The notes under the pieces were generated by a model, which was given only the letters and a program-made list of their open reading frames with translations, was not told where the DNA came from and searched no databases. A DNA stretch of 64,000 nucleotides from CAZICM01 sp964537685 (GTDB lineage Bacteria > Myxococcota_A > Polyangia > Polyangiales > Polyangiaceae), in NCBI GenBank assembly GCA_964537685.1, contig CAZICM010000012.1:124001-188000 (forward strand), written 5' to 3'. Positions 25,827-33,720 of the stretch are shown one piece after another; position 1 is the stretch's first letter, and every line of letters starts with the position of its first letter. Position numbers and translations under genes: made by a program.

Positions 25827-26924
25827 ATGATCACACGCACCACGCCTGGCATTGCTCTAATCCTAATCGTATTTGCCCTCTATCCCGCCGCATCTTCATG
25901 CACCGCTTTCGATGACGCCGTTCTTCCAGCACCTGAAGCGGGCTCGTCCACATCCGGCCAGGGCGGTGGAGGTGGAAATAGCGGCTCCGTTACATCGGGC
26001 ACGGGCGGCGCAACGGGAACAGGTGGCAACAGCGGCACGAGTGGCAGCGGAGGCTCGGGTGGCGTGCTGTCCCCACTCGCCTATCTAAGCGAAACAGACG
26101 CGGGCCGCGTGTGTTCCAAGGCGGTCACTTGCCCCGGCGCCATCGCCGCACTCGCCATTTCCCTTGGAATCCCAGGCAATGCCGCCAATTACTCCCAATG
26201 CATGACATGGCTCGCCGGATCGGTTCCACCCAACCGGCCAGGCTTTGGTGAACAAAAATCCGCTCTCCAATGCATCGCCGCCGCATCCAATTGCAGCGAT
26301 GCCCTCGCATGCCTGCCTTTCTTGCCCATTGCCGCCAATGCAGCCGCGTGCAGCGATGGACAATCCAAATGCATTGACGCTCAATCCGCTGCAAATTGCA
26401 CCACTATGGTGAGCTCCAACTGTTCGGCCCCAGGTTTTGCAGGCGGAAGCTCGTGCAATGCGGCGGGCGGCGAAGCCGAATGCATCACGGCACCCTGCAA
26501 CAGCCCTGGAACATCATCATGTTCTGGAAATATTTTAACGAAATGCACCGGCGCGGGCCAAGTGGAATTCTCCTGCGAACTCCCTGGACTAAGCTGCGCC
26601 AATGGCGCGGGTTGCAAAGGCGGCGGCGCTTGCGGCACGCCCGGCAAAACCCAATGCTCGGGCGACACGGCTCAGGTCTGCACCGCGGGCGAGCTGTCTG
26701 AATTTAATTGTGCTGACATAGGTGCCAATTGTATTGCAGGCCCGGACGGTGAAGCCCGCTGTGAATTACCAGGCGCCGCCTGCACACCCAACGATGCCAA
26801 TATCAACGTATGTGTGACCAAAAAGAAAATAACGGTATGCATCGATGGTACTGTACGCACCATCAATTGCCCCGTGGGCAACTGCCAAGATCCGATCGCG
26901 GGCCAGAGCTCCTACTGCGGCTAA
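25827..26924 (+). CDS. Cys-rich, Gly-rich lipoprotein
   Basis: The 365-residue protein has a lipoprotein signal ending PAASSC, then a Ser/Gly/Thr low-complexity spacer (about 40-85). A four-helix-like domain with paired Cys follows (GRVCSKAVTCPGA, SQCMTWLAG, LQCIAAASNCSDALACLPF). The last 170 residues hold about three copies of a disulfide-type unit (C-x5-8-C-x-G-x6-C-x3-G-x-C; see CSGNILTKCTGAG, CSGDTAQVCTAGE and CVTKKKITVCIDG). A GGGAGA site precedes the ATG. It is probably a cell-surface protein. I recognise no enzyme motif. Confidence 0.8.
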   Translation: MITRTTPGIALILIVFALYPAASSCTAFDDAVLPAPEAGSSTSGQGGGGGNSGSVTSGTGGATGTGGNSGTSGSGGSGGVLSPLAYLSETDAGRVCSKAVTCPGAIAALAISLGIPGNAANYSQCMTWLAGSVPPNRPGFGEQKSALQCIAAASNCSDALACLPFLPIAANAAACSDGQSKCIDAQSAANCTTMVSSNCSAPGFAGGSSCNAAGGEAECITAPCNSPGTSSCSGNILTKCTGAGQVEFSCELPGLSCANGAGCKGGGACGTPGKTQCSGDTAQVCTAGELSEFNCADIGANCIAGPDGEARCELPGAACTPNDANINVCVTKKKITVCIDGTVRTINCPVGNCQDPIAGQSSYCG

Positions 26925-26965
26925 CACCATTCGCGGCGGCCAAGCATTGGGATATAAAATCGGCC

Positions 26966-28621
26966 ATGCGCCGCCCCACTCCCGCCCTCGCATCCAAAGC
27001 CCGCAGCGCCGTTTTCATTGCGGCCTTCACTGTTTTGTCCGCCCTCTTTGCATCGTGCGGAGGCGACGATCCCAGCGCCCAAGGAGGAACAACCCAGGGA
27101 AGCGGCGGAAGCGGCGGAACGGGCGCGGGCTGTATGCCTGGCACCACGGAAGCCTGTTATTCCGGCCCCGATCAAACCGTCGGCGTTGGAACATGCGCAC
27201 CTGGCACGCGCACCTGCGCGGAAGACGGCTCTGCATTCGGCCCTTGCATGGGCGAAGTCGTACCCGCCACCGATGACTGCAAAACCGAAGCGGATGAAGA
27301 CTGCAACGGCGAAGCGGCCGTGTGTTCGGGCGAAGCCTATTGGGCCAAATCGGCGGGTGACGGAACCGATCAGCGGGTGAGCGCCATCGCCTTTGACAGC
27401 GCGGGAAATATCGTTGTCGCGGGCAATTTCGTGGGCACCATCGATTTTGGACTCGGTCCGCTTCAAAGCGCGGGAGGCGTGGATATTTTCCTCGCCAAAC
27501 TCGACGCCAAAGGCAATGCGCTCTTTAGCCAGCGCTACGGAGCCGTTGCCGATCAAACTGTCAATGCGATCGCCATCGACGCATCGGACAACATTTGGCT
27601 CACGGGCGATTTTCAAAACGCCATCGATTTTGGAGGCGGCACATGGAAGAGCGGCGGAGCCGAAGATCTCTACATTGCCAAACTCGACAGCTCCGGCGCG
27701 CATCTCTTCAGCAACAGCTTTGGCGAAGCCGGCTTTCAATCGGGCCGGAGCATCGCGGTAAACGCCCAAAATCAAATGGTGCTTCTGGCGACGGCCGAAA
27801 CAGCGATCGACTTTGGAGGAGGCGCGCTTTCGAGCGCGGGATCGACGGATATCGCGCTCGCGGCCTTTTCACCGGATGGCACGCATGTATGGAGCAAAAT
27901 CTTTGGAGGCCCGGCCGCCGATACGCCTGCCGATTTAGCCATTCATTTAGGAGATCCCGCCGGTGAAATCACCCTTGGAGGCGGATTTATCGGCAGCATC
28001 GATTTTGGAAACGGCCCGCTTACAGGCAAAGGCGGCAATGACATGTTTTTGGCGCGCTTTGGCAGCGATGGCGCTGTGAAATGGAGCAAAGCCATGGGCG
28101 AAGTGGGCGAACAATCCGCGCGCACCCTCGCCGTCGACGCCCAGGGGCAAATTTATGTGGCCGGCGCATTCTTGGGAAACCTCGATTTGGGAGGCGGAGC
28201 GCTGGCGAGCGCGGGCAGCGAAGATATTTTCGTGGCTAAATTCAATGCAATGGGCGATCACCTCTTTAGTAAAAGCTTTGGAGATGCGGCCCAACAAGTC
28301 CCGAGGGCCATGGCCATCGGCCCTCAAGGCCGTGTTTATGTGACGGGCAACGTCTCGGGCGTCACCGATTTCGGAGGCGGAGCGCTGACCAGCGCGGGGC
28401 TTACCGATGCCTTCCTGGCTGAATTTGATGAAAATGGAGGACATCTCTTTAGTATTCTATACGGAAATAACGAAGACCAATCCGGCCGCGATATCGCCGC
28501 CGATCCCAAAGGCAATTCTATCGTATTGGGCGGCACATTCCGGGGAGAAATCAATTTCACCACGGCGCAATTGGTTTCGGCCGGTGCCTTCGATTTATTT
28601 ATCGCAAAGCTTGCCCCTTGA
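26966..28621 (+). CDS. lipoprotein with SBBP-type beta-propeller repeats
   Basis: The protein of about 551 residues has a lipoprotein signal (VLSALFASCGG), a Gly-rich linker, a Cys-rich segment (CMPGTTEACYSGPDQ; DDCKTEADEDCNG) and about eight propeller blades. Each blade runs AIAFDSAGNIVVAGNFVGTI, then DFG-GPL-S-GG-DIFLAKLD, with variants. It resembles the SBBP family of surface beta-propellers. The Cys segment resembles the 'GTC-PG-R-C' preface of related myxobacterial proteins. The start is at MRRPTPAL; no ribosome site is visible, but a TATAAA/TAAAAT lies a few bases upstream. It lies 41 bases after the Cys-rich lipoprotein, and its stop overlaps the next start. Confidence 0.85.
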   Translation: MRRPTPALASKARSAVFIAAFTVLSALFASCGGDDPSAQGGTTQGSGGSGGTGAGCMPGTTEACYSGPDQTVGVGTCAPGTRTCAEDGSAFGPCMGEVVPATDDCKTEADEDCNGEAAVCSGEAYWAKSAGDGTDQRVSAIAFDSAGNIVVAGNFVGTIDFGLGPLQSAGGVDIFLAKLDAKGNALFSQRYGAVADQTVNAIAIDASDNIWLTGDFQNAIDFGGGTWKSGGAEDLYIAKLDSSGAHLFSNSFGEAGFQSGRSIAVNAQNQMVLLATAETAIDFGGGALSSAGSTDIALAAFSPDGTHVWSKIFGGPAADTPADLAIHLGDPAGEITLGGGFIGSIDFGNGPLTGKGGNDMFLARFGSDGAVKWSKAMGEVGEQSARTLAVDAQGQIYVAGAFLGNLDLGGGALASAGSEDIFVAKFNAMGDHLFSKSFGDAAQQVPRAMAIGPQGRVYVTGNVSGVTDFGGGALTSAGLTDAFLAEFDENGGHLFSILYGNNEDQSGRDIAADPKGNSIVLGGTFRGEINFTTAQLVSAGAFDLFIAKLAP

Positions 28622-30450
28622 GCAGACATCCAATTCTATCCGATGCTCCTCCATCTGTATCGGCGGAAACGGTTCCGGCCGAACAATGGCAATTGCGCGC
28701 GGCCAAAAGACTGCGCAGCCACGATCATTTGGGCGCCTACGACGCCGCAATGCGGGCTCTTTCGCTCGCGCCCGACAGCACGCTGCACAAACATAAAGCG
28801 CTGTCAGCGCTGGCCGGCGCGGGCGATGCCGAACGCGCCCGCAGATTGCTGGCCGAATTCGAGAATTATCAGAACGAATTGGACGACGATACCATCGCAT
28901 TGAAAGCCCGTCTCGCCTTTGAGCATGCGATGTCGGCGCGCGGCAAAGAACGGGCGCTGCATGCCCAAGAAGCGGCCGAACTCTACGAAAGCATTCACAC
29001 GCGAACATCCGGTGTATTTTCGGGTATTCACGCCGCCACGCTGTGGCTTCTCGCAGGCGATGCTGAAAAGGCTTCGGTTTATGCGCGCCAAGTGCTTCAG
29101 ATCTGCGAGCGCGAACGCCCTGCGTCGCCCGAGGAAGCCTATTATATAATGGCCACCGAAGCCCAAGCCTCGCTTGTGCTGGGCGATCTGGCGCGCGCTC
29201 AGAGGCGGCTCCGCGCCGTGCGGCTGCTTTCAGGCGATAATCACGCTCAATCGGCCGCTCTCCGGAAACTGTTCCTGCCCATTTGCGAAGCCAGGCAGAT
29301 TCCCGAGGACATTCTTTCCGTATTGCAGCCGCCTCCTATCATTATCTATTCGGGGTGTCAATACGGACGGATTGGATTTCAATCCCCGATGAATATCGAC
29401 GAGGAAATCCGCCTCCTTGAAAGCATTGCCACCTATCTCCGCACGCGGGGCGTAGGCTATGGTTATGGCAGCCTTTCGTGTGGGCCGGATATTCTCGCCG
29501 CAGAACAATTGCTCGCATCGGGAGCAAAACTCTGCATTGTCCTTCCATCCACTCCAACTCAATGCATTGAAGGCGCTCTAAAATCCGCAGGAGAAGAATG
29601 GACGCGCCGCTTCGAAAGCTGTCTGGGCGCGGCGGCCCGCGTGGCCGTGGTGGGCGAGGAAACCGACACCCTAAACCTTGCCCTTTGGCATCACGCACAG
29701 AAAACAGCCATGGGACTTGCGCTCTTGCATGCGCAGGCACTGGACGCCGCCGCCGAACACTTGGTCATCGAAAGCCAGGCCGATAATTCAACCGAATGCG
29801 GCTCCAATTCTGCTGTATTCCTTTGGGAGCGGCGAGGCTTACCCATCTTTCGAATTGAAGGCATCCCTGCCGGCGAACAGGCGATGAATCCCCTTCCCGC
29901 ATTGGAATCCGACAAAAACCGGGTCGTGCGGGCCATGCTCTTTGGAGAAATGCACGGCGCCGATCAAGTGCGGGAGCGGGAGATGCTAGGCTTCGCCCGC
30001 GATATTCTTGGAAGAATTGGCCGTGTACTCGATGAATTTGGAAGCGATATTCTCTTCAGGGGAGCGTGGGCCGAACGCTTTGGCATTGCCTGCACAAGCG
30101 CAACCGCAGCGGCCAAAACGGCGATCGCGCTCCAACAGGCCATGGCCGATCCAGCCATAACCATGCTTGGATATCCGAAAGAATTGGGCCTGAAGCTTTG
30201 CGCCCATCTCGCTCCGGTTTTTCAAGGCGAACACCCGATCACAAAACAGCCCGCTTATTTTGGAACTCATATCGATCGAATTGCAAAACTCGATATGGTA
30301 CTCCCCTGCGGGCAGATTTACGTCACCGAATCGTTTGCGGCCTCTCTCATGGTGGAAAGCAGCGAATTCCAATGCGCGCCGGTCGGCAAGACCACACCCA
30401 AACAAGGGGAAGAAGCCATTTCAATGTATGTTCTTAAGCCCAAGCCATAG
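28618..30450 (+). CDS. TPR / SLOG-like / degenerate adenylate cyclase-like protein
   Basis: The 610-residue cytoplasmic protein has three parts. Residues 20-230 are helical repeats like the TRAFs-binding/TPR region found with this architecture. Residues 240-430 look like a SLOG nucleotide-sensing domain (IIIYSGCQYG, GSLSCGPDILAAEQLLASG, LCIVLPS, EEWTRRFESCLGAAARVAVV). Residues 436-607 match a class III cyclase domain (RAMLFGEMHGADQ, LQQAMA, FGTHIDRIAKLDMVLPCGQ, IYVTESFAASL). At the two metal-binding positions it has Glu (E444) for the first Asp and Ala (A483, in RGAW) for the GDG Asp. It is therefore probably not catalytic. The TTG start overlaps the previous stop (TTGA). Confidence 0.75.
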   Translation: MSRHPILSDAPPSVSAETVPAEQWQLRAAKRLRSHDHLGAYDAAMRALSLAPDSTLHKHKALSALAGAGDAERARRLLAEFENYQNELDDDTIALKARLAFEHAMSARGKERALHAQEAAELYESIHTRTSGVFSGIHAATLWLLAGDAEKASVYARQVLQICERERPASPEEAYYIMATEAQASLVLGDLARAQRRLRAVRLLSGDNHAQSAALRKLFLPICEARQIPEDILSVLQPPPIIIYSGCQYGRIGFQSPMNIDEEIRLLESIATYLRTRGVGYGYGSLSCGPDILAAEQLLASGAKLCIVLPSTPTQCIEGALKSAGEEWTRRFESCLGAAARVAVVGEETDTLNLALWHHAQKTAMGLALLHAQALDAAAEHLVIESQADNSTECGSNSAVFLWERRGLPIFRIEGIPAGEQAMNPLPALESDKNRVVRAMLFGEMHGADQVREREMLGFARDILGRIGRVLDEFGSDILFRGAWAERFGIACTSATAAAKTAIALQQAMADPAITMLGYPKELGLKLCAHLAPVFQGEHPITKQPAYFGTHIDRIAKLDMVLPCGQIYVTESFAASLMVESSEFQCAPVGKTTPKQGEEAISMYVLKPKP

Positions 30451-30467
30451 CATTCGGGCATAAAATC

Positions 30468-31337
30468 GTGGCATCATCGCGGGCCGTGTTTCGCCGACTG
30501 CTTTTCGCATTCACCTCGCTCGCCGGCTGCAGCCGCAGCCCCACACCTCCCGCACCCCAGGAAACAGCCCCGCCCCCATCCGTCCCAGCCCAAACAGCGG
30601 CCGCGGGCGGCACAGCATCCCCGATAAAAAGCCCTGCGCCGGGCGTGTTCCCGCCCCGCTTTTCGGCCGAGCAAGATCCCCCCGAGGCTCAAAGCGAAAG
30701 AGCCTATTTGGTGCGCCGCATCGTGCGCGGCGGCGAGCCTTGGGAAGGCAGCGGCGGCTGGAACGAACAGGTGCTGGAGGCCATGCGCGCTGTTCCCCGC
30801 CATTTATTTATGCCCGGCGCCCCTTTTCATTTGGCTTACAGCGACAGGCCCAATCCGATCGGATATGGACAGACTATTTCTCAGCCCACGGTGGTCGCGA
30901 TGATGACGAACGCCCTGAATCTCAAGGGAAATGAAAAGGTACTGGAGATTGGAACGGGCTCTGGATACCAGGCGGCGGTGCTTTCGATGCTGGCCAAGGA
31001 AGTCTATTCGATCGAAATTGTCGAGGAGCTCGGAAAGAGCGCCGAACAGCGATTAAATGAACTCGGATACAGCAATGTCCGGGTGCGGGTGGGCGATGGA
31101 TACAAAGGCTGGCCCGACCGCGCTCCATTCGATCGTATTCTTTTAACGGCGGCGCCGCCCGAAATGCCTAAAGAATTGCAAGACCAATTAAAAGACGGCG
31201 GCATTTTAGTGGCCCCGATCGGAGGAGAATTCGAAGTGCAGTCCTTGGTGCGCTGGACCAAGCGCGGAAATGAATTTCAAAAAGAAAACCTAGGTGCTGT
31301 ACGCTTTGTGCCGATGGTGCCCGGGTCCTCCAAATGA
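30468..31337 (+). CDS. pcm: exported protein-L-isoaspartate O-methyltransferase
   Basis: The protein of about 289 residues is a PCMT with an added lipoprotein signal and Pro/Ala-rich spacer. The lipobox is SLAGC. The enzyme part includes RHLFMPG, YSDRPNPIGYGQTISQPTVV (the substrate motif), LEIGTGSGYQAAVL (SAM binding), VYSIEIVEEL and RILLTAAPPEMP. PCMTs repair isoaspartyl residues using SAM, normally in the cytoplasm. The start is GTG; an in-frame GTG at 30486 would give a tighter signal (FRRLLFAFTSLAGC). Its stop overlaps the next ATG (ATGA). A periplasmic location would need a SAM source, which is puzzling. Confidence 0.85.
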   Translation: MASSRAVFRRLLFAFTSLAGCSRSPTPPAPQETAPPPSVPAQTAAAGGTASPIKSPAPGVFPPRFSAEQDPPEAQSERAYLVRRIVRGGEPWEGSGGWNEQVLEAMRAVPRHLFMPGAPFHLAYSDRPNPIGYGQTISQPTVVAMMTNALNLKGNEKVLEIGTGSGYQAAVLSMLAKEVYSIEIVEELGKSAEQRLNELGYSNVRVRVGDGYKGWPDRAPFDRILLTAAPPEMPKELQDQLKDGGILVAPIGGEFEVQSLVRWTKRGNEFQKENLGAVRFVPMVPGSSK

Positions 31338-32014
31338 ATGCCCTGTCCGCTCAGCTTTTCGATCCCATTGTGACGCGCATTCCGAGGCATACGGCGCGCC
31401 GGATGATGAACTTTGCGCGGGCCGAGCTATCCAGCATGCTCGATTTGCACGAAGCCGCTGCATTGTGCGGCAATCGTGAACGGGCGGCGATGTATATACG
31501 GCATGCGCTCGATGAATCCCGGCATGCCCGGATGTTTTCGCAGCGGAGCGCCGAGCTTCGGAAACAATTGGGACAGGCTCCGCCTCCGCCTTTATTTGCC
31601 GACACCGATCATTTGTTTGAGCGCCTTGGAGAAATAGGCTTTTTGGCCTTTGTGCACCGCGGAGAACGGCGCGCGCACAGGCAATTCGTTGTGCATATTC
31701 GCCAATACAAAAAAAATGGCGATTCCAAAACGGCGGCCTTGCTGGAAGCGGCGCTGGCGGACGAACAGCGGCATGAAGCCTATACAAGAGAATTGTTGTT
31801 GAATTTGTGCGGAGGCGAAAAACAAGCCCGGGCGGCTCTTCGCAAAGCCGCCGCATGGGAGGCGTGGCAATTCTATCGAAGGGCCGGCCGGGTGATCGCC
31901 GGATTTGTATACACCTTGCTCATGAGCATTTTGTATTTGGCCCTCTTTCCTTTCAGCCTGCTCACGATCGTATTGAGACGGCCCCGGAAAGGCTTTCAGC
32001 CGCCCGCGCTATGA
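31334..32014 (+). CDS. ferritin-like diiron domain protein with membrane tail
   Basis: The 226-residue protein has a four-helix ferritin-like core with carboxylate/His ligands in diiron order: E31, E61-S-R-H64 (DESRHA), a Glu in HRGERRAH, and DEQRHEAY. It ends with a hydrophobic segment (VIAGFVYTLLMSILYLALF) and a basic tail, so it is likely membrane-anchored. Related proteins are uncharacterised 'ferritin-like' or diiron oxidase candidates. It overlaps the PCMT stop at its start and the carbamoyltransferase start at its end (ATGA), so it is coupled to both. Function is unproven. Confidence 0.78.
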   Translation: MNALSAQLFDPIVTRIPRHTARRMMNFARAELSSMLDLHEAAALCGNRERAAMYIRHALDESRHARMFSQRSAELRKQLGQAPPPPLFADTDHLFERLGEIGFLAFVHRGERRAHRQFVVHIRQYKKNGDSKTAALLEAALADEQRHEAYTRELLLNLCGGEKQARAALRKAAAWEAWQFYRRAGRVIAGFVYTLLMSILYLALFPFSLLTIVLRRPRKGFQPPAL

Positions 32015-33720
32015 GCACCGTGCTGGGAATTTCAGCGTATTATCACGACGCCGCGGCGGCCCTCGTGCGGGATTCCCAAATCGTGTGCGCCATTCAAGAA
32101 GAGCGGCTTTCCCGCATTAAAAACGATCCTTCCCTGCCTGCCCGGGCCGCCCGCGCCTGTCTTGAATTTGCCAATACAAACGCATCAGAGCTCGATGCGG
32201 TCGTATATTACGAAAGCCCTTTTTTAAAAATTGAACGGGTTCTCGTTTCATTGCTCCGGGCCTTTCCATTTTCTATCCGGCAATTCCCGAGAGCGCTTGG
32301 ATCGCAGCTTGGAAAGAAACTCTGGGTGCTCGATGATATTGCCTCGATGCTCGATATTCCCCGCGAAATCGTTCTTTATTCCGAGCACCACCAGAGCCAT
32401 GCGGCGAGCGCTTTTTATTGTTCGCCTTTTGAGCGCGCGGCGATTGTAACGGTGGACGGCGTGGGCGAGGATATTTCGACGGCCATTTGGCATGGCCGGG
32501 GACAGGATTTACATTGCATCGAATCGATTTCCTATCCTCATTCCCTGGGTTTATTTTACGCAGCGCTTACGGCTTATTTAGGCTTTGAAGTCAATGAAGG
32601 CGAATATAAAGTGATGGGGCTCGCGGCCTTTGGAAAGCCCCGCTTTCAGGATGAATTTTCCAAGCTTTTGAACGTATATAGCGACGGATCTTTTGAATTG
32701 GATTTATCGTATTTCGCCCACACCAGCGATACAGAGCTGGGCTTTAGCAAGAAACTCGAACGCCTGCTTGGACCGAGGCGGCGCTATGGAAAACCTTGGC
32801 AACTCGATCAAAATGAAGAAGACCGCCGCTACGCGGATATCGCGGCATCGCTTCAGGCGCGCACGGAAGAGGCGCTGCTCGGGCTTGCAAAGAGGGCGCG
32901 CGAGAAAACAGGCGAGGATTTTTTATGCATGGCTGGAGGCGTTGCGCTCAATGCCGTGGCCAATGCCCGGATTGCCCGCCAATCCGGTTATAAAGATGTA
33001 TTTGTGCATCCCGCCGCCGGAGACGCGGGAGGAGCGTTGGGAGCGGCGATTTGGGGCGCGCTTCAAACAGGCGGAAAGAGGCCCGCGCCCGTGGAAAATG
33101 CGGCGCTTGGGCTGCCTATCGATGCGGCTTTGGCGATGGAGCTCGCAAAGCTTTTGGGCCTCCGCACCGAACGCATTAGCGATCCATCTGAATGTATTGC
33201 GCAGCATATCGATCGAGGGCATATCGTGGCGCATTGCGCCGGCCGTTTTGAATGGGGGCCGCGGGCGCTCGGGCCGCGTTCTATTTTGGCCGATCCCCGG
33301 GATATTCAGGTGAAAGAGCGATTAAACCGGGCGATTAAGAGGCGTGAACCCTTCCGGCCATTTGCGCCGGCCGTATTGGCTGAAAAAAGCATCGAATGGT
33401 TTGAAGGCCCGCCCGATTCGATGACGCCTTTTATGACGACCGTGCGGCCGGTGCATTCGCATGCGCGCGAGCTTTTGGCCGCGGTTACCCATGTGGATGG
33501 CACCGCGCGCGTTCAAACTGTAACAAATTCTTCATCACCTGCATTGTATTCAATTCTTCAGAAACTCGGCGAACAGAGAGGACTGCCGATGGTATTGAAT
33601 ACATCGCAAAATGGCGCCGGAGAGCCTATTGTCGCGGCGGCCAAGGATGCCATTGCGTTTTTTATGGCGCACGGCACGGACGGATTGCTCGTAGAGGATG
33701 TGTGGATAGAAAAGACATGA
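32011..33720 (+). CDS. carbamoyltransferase (NodU/TobZ family)
   Basis: The 569-residue protein opens VLGISAYYHDAAAALVRDSQ, typical of the family. It has EHHQSHAASAFYCSPF, VDGVGEDISTAIW, EGEYKVMGLAAFGKP, LCMAGGVALNAVANARIA, GAALGAA-type metal/ATP motifs (AGDAGGALGAAIWGA) and FEWGPRALGPRSILADP. These enzymes use carbamoyl phosphate, or its adenylate, to carbamoylate hydroxyl groups of nodulation factors, antibiotics or sugars. The start overlaps the previous stop. The aldolase/SDR fusion and a DUF5989-type peptide follow, so the product may be a carbamoylated sugar or envelope compound. Confidence 0.93.
   Translation: MSTVLGISAYYHDAAAALVRDSQIVCAIQEERLSRIKNDPSLPARAARACLEFANTNASELDAVVYYESPFLKIERVLVSLLRAFPFSIRQFPRALGSQLGKKLWVLDDIASMLDIPREIVLYSEHHQSHAASAFYCSPFERAAIVTVDGVGEDISTAIWHGRGQDLHCIESISYPHSLGLFYAALTAYLGFEVNEGEYKVMGLAAFGKPRFQDEFSKLLNVYSDGSFELDLSYFAHTSDTELGFSKKLERLLGPRRRYGKPWQLDQNEEDRRYADIAASLQARTEEALLGLAKRAREKTGEDFLCMAGGVALNAVANARIARQSGYKDVFVHPAAGDAGGALGAAIWGALQTGGKRPAPVENAALGLPIDAALAMELAKLLGLRTERISDPSECIAQHIDRGHIVAHCAGRFEWGPRALGPRSILADPRDIQVKERLNRAIKRREPFRPFAPAVLAEKSIEWFEGPPDSMTPFMTTVRPVHSHARELLAAVTHVDGTARVQTVTNSSSPALYSILQKLGEQRGLPMVLNTSQNGAGEPIVAAAKDAIAFFMAHGTDGLLVEDVWIEKT

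Noticed and set aside
26921..27775. Minus-strand open frame of 284 codons
   Set aside because: It is antisense to the SBBP-type lipoprotein and carries no recognisable motif.
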